Source: Paractinoplanes ferrugineus (GTDB taxonomy: Bacteria; Actinomycetota; Actinomycetes; Mycobacteriales; Micromonosporaceae). From it: a stretch of 37,468 nucleotides of DNA. The translations under genes were made by a program, and so were the position numbers. Where the stretch lies: the NCBI RefSeq assembly GCF_016862195.1, contig NZ_BOMM01000090.1, forward strand, positions 1-37,468, written 5' to 3'. Shown piece after piece: positions 24,151 through 31,391 of the stretch (its first letter is position 1; every line of letters begins with the position of its first letter). Below the pieces are notes generated by a model. It searched no databases and had not been told where the DNA came from. It was given only the letters and a program-made list of their open reading frames with translations.

Positions 24151-24188
24151 GCGCGGGGCCACAGCGGCGTACCGCTGTGGCCCCGCGC
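24151..24188. terminator. Very strong terminator hairpin after csbD-like gene
   Basis: A 17-bp perfect stem (GCGCGGGGCCACAGCGG with its complement) and a four-base loop, positioned 15 bases after the CsbD stop on the minus strand and ahead of the EAL gene. It isolates the two minus-strand genes. Confidence 0.85.
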
Positions 24189-24202
24189 CCGGAGATCCTT
24201 GC

Positions 24203-24376
24203 TCAGGACTTGAAAGCGTCCTTGATGTTCTCGCCGGCCTGCTTGAGCTTCGAACCGCCCTGGTCGGCCTTGCCCTCGGCCTCGAGGCTCTTGTCGTCGG
24301 TGGCCTTGCCGACGCCTTCTTTGACCTTGCCGCCGATTTCCTCGGCCTTGTTGTCGACCTTGTCATCGAAAGCCAT
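24203..24376 (-). CDS. CsbD family stress-response protein
   Basis: 57 residues: MAFDDKVDNKAEEIGGKVKE and so on, ending IKDAFKS. The Lys/Glu/Gly-rich, four-helix-forming composition and the repeated KVDNKAEEIGGKVKEGVGKAT pattern are diagnostic of the CsbD family, a small general-stress protein of unclear action (Bacillus CsbD is SigB-dependent). GGAGG lies seven bases before the ATG. A SigB-like promoter lies upstream and a 17-bp-stem terminator lies downstream, so it is a complete monocistronic unit. Confidence 0.93.
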   Translation of the reverse strand: MAFDDKVDNKAEEIGGKVKEGVGKATDDKSLEAEGKADQGGSKLKQAGENIKDAFKS

Positions 24377-24412
24377 GGCGCACCTCCACGTCGTTGTGCC
24401 TACCGCCCCTCT

Positions 24413-24437
24413 CTACCCGCTGCCGGCCCGGGTAACC
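24413..24437 (-). promoter_or_regulatory. SigB/SigF-type promoter for the csbD-like gene
   Basis: On the minus strand GGTTAC (24437-24432) is followed after 13 bases by GGGTAG (24418-24413). This fits the GTTT-N14-GGGTA pattern of general-stress sigma factors. The -10 lies 36 bases from the ATG, leaving room for a leader with GGAGG. Confidence 0.6.
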
Positions 24438-24476
24438 GTGCCGGCGTTGTCGAGGGCGCCGGTTAGTCTCGCGGGC

Positions 24477-25655
24477 ATGTCGCTCCCGTCGCCCCGCAAC
24501 CGTCCGGCGTTCCTGGTCGACCTGCTGGTCTCCGGTTCGGTGGCCGGGCTGGCGGTGTGGTGGTGGCACCAGTTCCGGCTGGGCGGCCTGCTCTTCGGCG
24601 GCCTGACCGGCCTGGCGCTGCTGGGCCGGCGCCGGCGGCCGGTGGTGGTCTTCGCGCTGGTCGCGGCGTTGACCGCGGCATTCGTGCCGATCAGCGTCGG
24701 CGGCTCCGCGCTGCACGAGGGGATGCTGCTGGTCGCCCTCGCCGTCGCGATGTACTCCGTGGTCGTGCACGCCGAGCGGCTGCGCACCGGGGCGATCGTC
24801 GGGGTGATGGCCCTGCTCTGGGCAACCGTGCTGCAGGCGTGCCGCACCTGGCTGGAATGGGGGGCGCCGCCGACGTTCGACAGCGTGGGCTCGGTCCTGC
24901 TGGGGTCGGCCGGCTACGGGGCCGTGGTGTGGGCGGCCGGGCTGAGCGTGCGAACGTTCTGGCAGCAGCGGAAGGTCGCCGAGGAGCGCGTGCGGACCGC
25001 GGAACGGGAGCGGGAGCATGTCACCCGGCTGGCCGTGGCGCAGGAGCGCGCGCGGATCGCGCGGGAGCTGCACGACATCGTGGCGCATTCGCTGTCGGTG
25101 ATGATCCTGCAGGCCAACGGCGCCGAGTACGCGTTCGAGCACGACCCGCGGCGGGCCCGCGAGGCCCTGCGCACGATCGGCTCGACCGGCCGGGACGCAC
25201 TGGGCGAGATCAAGCAGCTGGTCCAGATGCTGCGCGACGAGGGGGCGGACGACCACGATCCGGTGGCGCTCGACCGGGTCGGCGCGGTGGTGGCCCGGGC
25301 CCGGGACGCCGGGCTGGCGGTGCACCTGGTCGTCGACGGCAGCCCGCCCGACGTGCCCGGCGGCATGGCCCTGGCGGTCTACCGGATCGTGCAGGAGTCA
25401 CTTACCAACACGCTCAAGCACGCGGGGCCGGCCACGGCGGCGACGGTTCGGGTGGCGTACGGCCCGGACCGCATCGAGGTGGACGTGACGGACACGGGAG
25501 CCGGGGTGCCGCGGGTGGTGCCGGGCGGGCACGGCCTGGTCGGGATGCGTGAGCGGGTCAGCCTCTACGGCGGCGCGTTCGACGCGGGCCCCCGGCTGGG
25601 CGGCGGTTGGCGGGTCCGCGCGCTCATCCCGCTGCTGGCGAAGGCGGCGGTGTGA
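24477..25655 (+). CDS. Sensor histidine kinase, DesK/NarX type (HisKA_3)
   Basis: 392 residues. Residues 10-165 carry four or five membrane helices with almost no external loop. A dimerisation helix follows, with the phospho-acceptor His in ARIARELHDIVAHSLSVM. The HATPase domain holds the N box (QESLTNTLKHAG), a G box (DTGAGVP) and GHGLVGMRERV. There is no Shine-Dalgarno; a TAGTCT -10-like hexamer 8 bases before the ATG fits a leaderless start. Its stop overlaps the GTG of the response regulator by four bases, so the two are co-translated. It is divergent from csbD. Confidence 0.93.
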   Translation: MSLPSPRNRPAFLVDLLVSGSVAGLAVWWWHQFRLGGLLFGGLTGLALLGRRRRPVVVFALVAALTAAFVPISVGGSALHEGMLLVALAVAMYSVVVHAERLRTGAIVGVMALLWATVLQACRTWLEWGAPPTFDSVGSVLLGSAGYGAVVWAAGLSVRTFWQQRKVAEERVRTAEREREHVTRLAVAQERARIARELHDIVAHSLSVMILQANGAEYAFEHDPRRAREALRTIGSTGRDALGEIKQLVQMLRDEGADDHDPVALDRVGAVVARARDAGLAVHLVVDGSPPDVPGGMALAVYRIVQESLTNTLKHAGPATAATVRVAYGPDRIEVDVTDTGAGVPRVVPGGHGLVGMRERVSLYGGAFDAGPRLGGGWRVRALIPLLAKAAV

Positions 25656-26335
25656 TCCGGGTGCTGCTGGTCGACGACCAGCAGCTGGTGCGCGCCGGTT
25701 TCCGGATGGTACTGGACTACCAGCGGAACATGACTGTGGTCGGGGAGGCGGGCGACGGCGAGGAGGCGCTTCGCTTGTTGCGTACGACCGAGGCCGACGT
25801 CGTCGTGATGGACCTGCGGATGCCGGTGCTCGACGGGGTGGCCGCGACCAGGCGGATTTGCGCCGCCGGCCCGGCCCCGCGGGTGCTGGTGCTGACCACG
25901 TTCGACACCGACGAGGAGGCGTTCGCCGCCCTGCAGGCCGGGGCGAGCGGGTTCCTGCTCAAGAGTGTGCCGCCGGAGGAGCTGCTGTCGGCGATCCGGG
26001 TGGTGGCGGGCGGCGAGGCGGTGGTGGCGCCCCGGGTGACGCGGCGGCTGCTCGACCGGTTCGCGGGCCGGTTGGTCAACGGTGCCGCCCCGGCCGATCG
26101 ATCCGCCGCGGCGGCCGCCGGCCTGGCCGGGCTGACCGAGCGGGAGCGCGAGGTGCTGCTGCTGGTGGCCCAGGGGTTGTCGAACGCCGAGATCGGTGGC
26201 CGGCTGCGGGTGGCCGAGGCCACGGTCAAGACCCACGTCGGCCGCATCCTCGGCAAGCTCGGGCTGCGGGACCGGGTGCAGGCGGTGGTTCTCGCGTACG
26301 AGTCGGGCCTGGTCCGCCCCGGCGCCGAGACCTGA
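25652..26335 (+). CDS. Response regulator, NarL/LuxR family
   Basis: 227 residues. The receiver domain has the acidic pair in LLVDDQQ, phospho-acceptor Asp in DVVVMDLRMP, Thr in VLVLTTFD and Lys in GFLLKSVP. The C-terminal LuxR helix-turn-helix reads LTEREREVLLLVAQGLSNAEIGGRLRVAEATVKTH. It is the partner of the kinase at 24477 through a GTGA overlap. A palindrome 30 bases after its stop may be its own binding site in front of the former ABC-transporter operon. Its stop codon lies inside a 7-bp tandem repeat. Confidence 0.95.
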   Translation: MIRVLLVDDQQLVRAGFRMVLDYQRNMTVVGEAGDGEEALRLLRTTEADVVVMDLRMPVLDGVAATRRICAAGPAPRVLVLTTFDTDEEAFAALQAGASGFLLKSVPPEELLSAIRVVAGGEAVVAPRVTRRLLDRFAGRLVNGAAPADRSAAAAAGLAGLTEREREVLLLVAQGLSNAEIGGRLRVAEATVKTHVGRILGKLGLRDRVQAVVLAYESGLVRPGAET

Positions 26336-26361
26336 GACCCGAGACCTGAGACCTGAGACGG
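26327..26361 (+). repeat. 7-bp tandem repeat across the response-regulator stop
   Basis: Five units of GAGACCT, with CCC and CGG variants in units 2 and 5. The TGA stop is formed at the boundary of units 1 and 2. Changes in copy number downstream would not alter the protein. Confidence 0.8.
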
Positions 26362-26365
26362 ACGG

Positions 26366-26383
26366 GTACGACTCAGGTCGTAC
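26366..26383. promoter_or_regulatory. Palindrome GTACGAC-N4-GTCGTAC
   Basis: 7-bp perfect arms around TCAG, about 90 bases ahead of the broken ABC-transporter gene. Its position suits a response-regulator binding site at the old transporter promoter; a weak terminator for the kinase operon is the alternative. Confidence 0.45.
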
Positions 26384-26474
26384 GCCGAGGACCAGCCTTC
26401 GCGGGGACGCCGCCCGCCGCCCGCGCCCCTAGCGTCGTGATCGTCATCGATCATCGACCCCGTGGGAGGCCACC

Positions 26475-27570
26475 GTGCTGGCTCTGGAAGCCGTCGGACT
26501 GAGCAAGGTGTACGGCGGTGGTGAGGCGGCGGTCTGGACAAGCCGACGAGCGGCGCGGTGCGCATCGGTGGCACCGACCTGACCACGCTCACCGACCAGC
26601 AGCTGACCATGCTGCGTCGCGACCATGTCGGGTTCGTCTTCCAGAAGTTCAACCTGCTGCCGGTGCTGAGCGCGGCGGAGAACATCACCCTGCCGCCGGC
26701 GATCGCCGGCCGCCGGCCGCCGGCCCGAGCCGGCGTGACCCTGGTGTCCACCCTGACCATCGTCGCCACGAGCGCCGCGGGGCCCGGCCGAGCGGGAGGC
26801 GGACGCCAAGGTGGCCGCCCACTTCCTGGTCACCGACGGCAACGAGTTCTCGATCCTGCCGCCCGCCCTGGTCACCGCGCTGCGTGGTGAGCCCCGGGTG
26901 GGCGCCGTCTACCCGCGCTACAACGCCTTCGACGACAACGGCGACTTCTATGTGTACGCGGGATACGACCGGCTCCTCAACCGCAGGTACGGCCTCCCCG
27001 CCGGACCCGGTCCGGACACGGCCTGAGCGAGGTACAGATCGACCCGGCCGCCGGTGCCTCCGCCGCCGACATCAGGGCCGCCCTCGACCGCGTCGCCCGG
27101 TCGTTTCCCACCATGAAGATCTACGACCACGACGACTACGTGGCGAAACTCAACGAGCCGTTCACCAAGTCCCTCACCGTGGTGACCGGCCTGCTCGTCC
27201 TGGCCGTGCTGATCGCCCTGATCGGCGTCGCCGACACGCTGACCCTCTCGGTCCTGGAACGTTCGCGCGAGAACGCCCTGCTGCGGGCCGTCGGCCTGAC
27301 CCGCCGCCAGCTGCGTGGCACCCTGACCACCGAGGCGCTCGTGATGTCGCTCTGCGGCACGGTGCTGGGAGCGGGCGCCGGGGTCGTCATCGCGCTCGCC
27401 GTCCTGCGCACCATCGCCGGCCACGGCCCTGCCCCTGGTGATCCCGTGGGACCGGCTCGCGATCCTGCTCGCGGTCGCCGCCCTGGCCACCTCGCTGATC
27501 CCGGCCGCCCGCGCCGTACGCCGCCCGGTCGTCGCGGACCTGGCCACCGAACAGCGGTTCGGCGGCGGGC
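26475..27570 (+). pseudogene. Remains of a MacB-like ABC transporter (ATPase plus FtsX permease)
   Basis: The original start (GTG at 26475 with GGGAGG upstream) is present and reads LALEAVGLSKVYGGGEAAV, the usual ATPase opening. The sequence then jumps straight to LDKPTSGAVRIGGTD, so about 30 codons including the Walker A loop are gone and the frame changes near 26533. The Q-loop region (GFVFQKFNLLPVLSAAENITLPPA) survives. Near 26720 it fuses to a permease segment, and the Walker B and signature regions are missing. Permease pieces follow in different frames: VAAHFLVTDGNEFSILPPAL, the FtsX core around VTGLLVLAVLIALIGVADTL, and a last piece (LVIPWDRLAILLAVAALA) after a shift near 27424, with a stop at 27024-27026. 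At least five lesions make it non-functional. Confidence 0.85.
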
Positions 27571-28410
27571 TCAGAGCGTGGCCAGGGCCTCGATCAGGGC
27601 CGCCGGCGGGGTGCTGCCGGGCCGGTCGGAGACCTGGCCGTCGCCGAGTTCCACGACGCGCCAGACCCCGTCGTCGCGGCCCGTCAGGTCGACGGTGACG
27701 AACGGCAGGCCGGTGGCGGCGACGGCCCGGCCGAGCGCGGTCAGGTCGAGGCCGGCCGGTGGCCGGGCATCCGGGGTGTCCGGGTGCGCGGTGACGAGCC
27801 GGCAGCTGCCGTCGACCCACCACGTGCGCACCTCGGGACCGTTGAACGCCTCGTAGCGGCGCAGCACGAAGCCGCCGGCCAGGTCGTCGCCGCGCAGCTC
27901 GAGCATCCGGTGGGCGACGGACCACGCCTTGGCGGCGTCCCCGAGGTCGGGGATGAAGGTCGCCTCGTGCCAGTAGTGCTTCATCGACTTGCTGTAGTCG
28001 CGCACCACGGCCGGTCCGTCGCCGAGGGCGCGCCGGGCGATGTGGAAGTCGGCTTCGGCGGTGCCGCTGGTCCACACCGACTCCGGGGTGAGGTCGGCGA
28101 GCGCGGCATACCAGCCGGGCAGCTCGTGGCCGCGCCGGTACTGCTCGGCATCGGTGCGCAGGCGGGTGCCGCGGGCGGCCAGCGCCGCCTCGAGGCCGGC
28201 GTAGGCGGGGCCGGACAGCATCCAGCCGCGGTAGACGGCAACCTCGTCGCCGGGCACCCGGGCGGTCGCGGCGACCGGATCGCCGGCGACGGCGTCGTGC
28301 TCGACGAGCGCGACCCGCCAGCCCAGCTGTTGTGCTGCCGCGTGCTCGCCGGCGAAGTGCTCGTCGACCCGGCGTGGCCGCACGACGTCGGCCGGTAGTA
28401 ACAACAACAT
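27571..28410 (-). CDS. ATP-grasp domain protein, R2K clade
   Basis: 279 residues from the ATG at 28410; further upstream codons lie in repeat sequence. The N-terminal region (LLLLPADVVRPRRVDEHFAGE) leads to an ATP-grasp-like core with VVRDYSKSMKHYW (Arg and Lys that give R2K proteins their name), FVLRRYEAFNGPEVRTWWVDG, and the acidic ending FVTVDLTGRDDGVWRVVELGDGQVSDR that would bind Mg-ATP. R2K/CDC123-like proteins are predicted to ligate or modify proteins, and several lie in conflict systems; the substrate here is unknown. Transcribed in the same direction as the nSTAND gene and starting 74 bases after its stop. Confidence 0.75.
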   Translation of the reverse strand: MLLLLPADVVRPRRVDEHFAGEHAAAQQLGWRVALVEHDAVAGDPVAATARVPGDEVAVYRGWMLSGPAYAGLEAALAARGTRLRTDAEQYRRGHELPGWYAALADLTPESVWTSGTAEADFHIARRALGDGPAVVRDYSKSMKHYWHEATFIPDLGDAAKAWSVAHRMLELRGDDLAGGFVLRRYEAFNGPEVRTWWVDGSCRLVTAHPDTPDARPPAGLDLTALGRAVAATGLPFVTVDLTGRDDGVWRVVELGDGQVSDRPGSTPPAALIEALATL

Positions 28411-28442
28411 GAACCGACATTGTCCTCGCGAGCCGGCCGGGC

Positions 28443-28484
28443 GGGTGAGTCGGGGCGGGTGAGTCGGGGCGGCCGAGCCGGGGC
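28443..28484 (+). repeat. 14-bp tandem repeat between nSTAND and ATP-grasp genes
   Basis: Two exact units of GGGTGAGTCGGGGC, then a third with 3 changes, filling the gap right up to the stop codon of the nSTAND gene (28485). Possibly the leader of the ATP-grasp gene. Confidence 0.8.
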
Positions 28485-31214
28485 CTATCGCCCGGGGCAC
28501 ATCTGTTTCGGCCGGACCGCCGGGAAGTGCCGGGCCCAATCGACGTCGACCGGCGGCCCGGCGCAGATCTCCCGGATCACCGCGGGCAGATCACTGTCGA
28601 TGCGCCACAGTGCCGACGTGCCGTCCAGCAGCGACAACTCGGTGCCGCTGAGGCGGGGCGAATTCAACCGCAATCCTTGGGTACGCAGGGACAGCACCGT
28701 CCGGCCGTCCCGGGCGTCCCAGATCCGGGCCTGCGCACCGTCGACCACGGCAACGGTGCGGCCGGCCGGATCGAAGGCGGACATGGCCATCTCGTCCAGA
28801 CCGTCGGCCCGGGCCACCACCCGCGGGGCCCGCGGATCGGCGACGTCGAAGATCGTCGTGGTGACGTTGCCCAGGTACGAGGTGACGGCGAGCAACCCGG
28901 CCGGGCCGGCCTGCACCCCGGCCGGATGCGGGACGCGCGCCACGGTCGCGATCAGGTGGCCGTCCGGGGTCCAGCTCTCGATGGCGTCCTGATCACCCTC
29001 GCGGCGGCTGAGCACGACGCTCGAACCGTCGGCGAGCACCGCCGTCCCGACGACGTCCGCCGCGGGCAGCCGGTGCACCGACCGGTCGCCCGTACGCCAG
29101 ATTCTGGCGGTCTTGTCGGCTCCCACCGCACTCAGCACGGAACCGGTGCGGTCCATGCTGTCCAGCAGGCCGAGGCCGGCCGGCACCGCGATCTCGCGCG
29201 GGTGGTCGAGGTCGGCCAGGTCCCACAGGGCGGATCGGGTGTGCCCGGCCCGGTAGATCGCGCGGTGCTCGTCGAGGCTGCTCCGGTACAGATGGCTGTC
29301 CGCGGTGCGGAGCGTCCCGGCCGCACGCCAGCTCGTACCGTCGCGTTGCCAGAGCTGTTCCTCCTCGTCCCGGGCGGCATAGGTGACCGCGTACCGGCCG
29401 GGTGGGTCGGTGTAGCCACGCCCGAGAACGCTGGCGCCACCCGCGGCGTGCGCGAGAATCAGCACGTCGCGGGCCTGATCGGTGGGTGCGAGCCGGTAGG
29501 CGGCCAGGGCCAGCGCGGCCGCGTTGCGGGGCCGGCCGGCGATCATGTCCCGGGCGGTGTCGGACGCTCGCAACGAGAGCGCCTCGTTGCGTTGCCGGGT
29601 GGCTTTGCGCTGGGCGGCCGAGGCGGCGAACGCGGTGCCGGCGAGCAGGACGGCCAGGGCGGTCAGCGCCGCGGCCAGCCGGCGCAGCCGGCGGGTGGCC
29701 CGCCGGTCGGCCCGCGTGCGGGCGTCGTCGGCGGCCAGACCGGCCTCGAGGAACTCGCGTTCCCGCTGGTTGAGCTGACCGCGCAGCAGCGCCGCCTGCT
29801 CGAGGCGGGACCCGCGGTAGAGGGTGTCGGGGTCGCGGTCGTGTGCTTCCCAGATGGCGCAGGCCTCGGCGAGCCGATGCTGCACCCGCAGGGTGTCCCG
29901 GTGCCGGGCGAGCCAGCCGGCCAGCCGTGGCCAGGCCCGCAGCAGGGTCTCGTGGGTCAGCTCGACGGTGTCCCGGTCGATGGTGATCAGCCGGGCGGCG
30001 GCCAGCTGGTCGAGGAGCGAATCGGGCACCGGCAGGTCGGCTCGCCGGGCCCGCCGTTTGGTGTCCTCGGTGCCGTCACCGGGAACCACCAGCCGCAGGA
30101 ACAGCTGCCGGGCCGCCGCCCGGTCGTCCTCGGCGAGCTGCTCGAAGGTTCGTTCGGCGGTCCGGGCCAGGGCGTGCTCGATGCCGCCGACGTCCTCGTA
30201 ACCGGCCAGGGTGAGGGCCATTCCCCGGCGCCGGCGCCAGGTCTCGGCGAGCGCGTGCGACACCAGGGGCAGGGCGGCCGGCTGCCCGGCGACATCGGAG
30301 ACGAGCCGGGCCACCAGCGCGGTCTCGACCGTCGCGCCGGCGCGGGCGGCCGGTTCGGTGATCGCCGACCGCAGTTCCTCCGTCGACATCGGCCCGACCA
30401 GGACCTGCGCCCGGTGCAGCGCGGTGACCAGCTCCGGGAAGCGGGCGCAGTGGCCGTAGAAGTCGGCGCGCACACTGATCACGACGCGGGCCCGCGGCCC
30501 GGCGCCGCCGGTGAGCGCCCGGACCAGCCAGAGCCGGTCGGCCGCGGCGCAGAGCGTGAAGGCCTCCTCGAACTGGTCGACCACCAGCAACACGTCGTCG
30601 GCGGCCTTGGCGAGCCAGCCGCGCAGCGCCTCCGGGCCGGCCGCCAGGTCACTGCGGACCCGGTCGACGGGCTGGTCGGCGAGATCGGCGAGCGCCACCG
30701 CCAGTTCGGTGATCGGGTCGGCGCCGGGGGTGATCAGGATCGGGGTGCGCTCGCTGCGGGCGATCAGCCCGGCCCGCAGCAGCGAGGACTTGCCCGACCC
30801 GGAGGACCCGAAGACGCCGACGAAGGAGCGCTCGCCGACGAGCGTCTCGAGCGTTCCGACGAGCGCCGAACGGCCGAAGAACCGGTCGGCGTCGCCGGTC
30901 CGGTAGGCGGCCAGACCCACGTACGGTGCCTCGGCACTGCCGGTTCCCGGCTCCGCGCCGGCCAGGCCGCGCCATCGCTCGGTCCATTCGTCGATGTCGC
31001 CGCCGCAGGCGCGGACGACCGCGCCGGTGATGGCGAGGCTGGGCAGACGCCGGCCGGACAACGCGTCGGACAGCGCGGCGGCCGAGTAGTTCGTCCGTTT
31101 CCCCAACTCCCGGTACGAGACCCGGCCCGCTTGCCGGCGAAGTCGTCGCAGGTCACCGGCGAACCGCAGGAGGGGCGTGTCCTCGGACTCCAGTGGACGT
31201 TCCTGTCGGGGCAC
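28485..31214 (-). CDS. XRE-type helix-turn-helix, nSTAND1 NTPase and WD40-like protein
   Basis: 909 residues from a GTG with GGAGG five bases upstream; the ATG 24 bases further out is poorer. About 12-75 is a Cro/C1-type helix-turn-helix (VSYRELGKRTNYSAAALSDALSGRRLPS). The STAND NTPase follows, with Walker A GSSGSGKSS (near 136-144), Walker B LLVVDQFEEAF (near 209) and sensor regions. A single transmembrane helix (about 505-525) is followed by a basic region and then degenerate WD40-like propeller repeats to the end (for example TARIWRTGDRSVHRL, ARIWDARDGRTVLSL). STAND NTPases act as switches that assemble when the sensor part detects a signal. It is divergent from the M36 protease gene with a 177-bp gap. 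Confidence 0.9.
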   Translation of the reverse strand: MPRQERPLESEDTPLLRFAGDLRRLRRQAGRVSYRELGKRTNYSAAALSDALSGRRLPSLAITGAVVRACGGDIDEWTERWRGLAGAEPGTGSAEAPYVGLAAYRTGDADRFFGRSALVGTLETLVGERSFVGVFGSSGSGKSSLLRAGLIARSERTPILITPGADPITELAVALADLADQPVDRVRSDLAAGPEALRGWLAKAADDVLLVVDQFEEAFTLCAAADRLWLVRALTGGAGPRARVVISVRADFYGHCARFPELVTALHRAQVLVGPMSTEELRSAITEPAARAGATVETALVARLVSDVAGQPAALPLVSHALAETWRRRRGMALTLAGYEDVGGIEHALARTAERTFEQLAEDDRAAARQLFLRLVVPGDGTEDTKRRARRADLPVPDSLLDQLAAARLITIDRDTVELTHETLLRAWPRLAGWLARHRDTLRVQHRLAEACAIWEAHDRDPDTLYRGSRLEQAALLRGQLNQREREFLEAGLAADDARTRADRRATRRLRRLAAALTALAVLLAGTAFAASAAQRKATRQRNEALSLRASDTARDMIAGRPRNAAALALAAYRLAPTDQARDVLILAHAAGGASVLGRGYTDPPGRYAVTYAARDEEEQLWQRDGTSWRAAGTLRTADSHLYRSSLDEHRAIYRAGHTRSALWDLADLDHPREIAVPAGLGLLDSMDRTGSVLSAVGADKTARIWRTGDRSVHRLPAADVVGTAVLADGSSVVLSRREGDQDAIESWTPDGHLIATVARVPHPAGVQAGPAGLLAVTSYLGNVTTTIFDVADPRAPRVVARADGLDEMAMSAFDPAGRTVAVVDGAQARIWDARDGRTVLSLRTQGLRLNSPRLSGTELSLLDGTSALWRIDSDLPAVIREICAGPPVDVDWARHFPAVRPKQMCPGR

Positions 31215-31261
31215 GTCACCTCCATCAATCGTCCGCACCGCCGGGCAGTGTCCGGCGTTTG

Positions 31262-31292
31262 TTGTTCAGTGGCCGGAGCCGAACCTGAACAA
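31262..31292. promoter_or_regulatory. Inverted repeat TTGTTCAG-N15-CTGAACAA in divergent promoter region
   Basis: 8-bp perfect arms, 15-base spacer, between the nSTAND regulator and the M36 protease. Further dyads in the same gap are GGGACGTCCC (31312-31321) and CCCGTG-N12-CACGGG (31319-31342). The helix-turn-helix of the divergent nSTAND protein is a natural candidate to bind here. Confidence 0.55.
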
Positions 31293-31391
31293 TCCCTGGC
31301 TGCTTAGCGTCGGGACGTCCCGTGTCACCCGGCGTTCACGGGACCGACCCACTCCACAGTAGATGCCTCGCCGACGGCATGAAGGAGTCAG

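Noticed and set aside
28527..31307. A 926-codon open frame on the plus strand opposite the nSTAND gene
   Set aside because: Low-complexity Gly/Arg/Gln product; the minus frame has Walker motifs and a helix-turn-helix.
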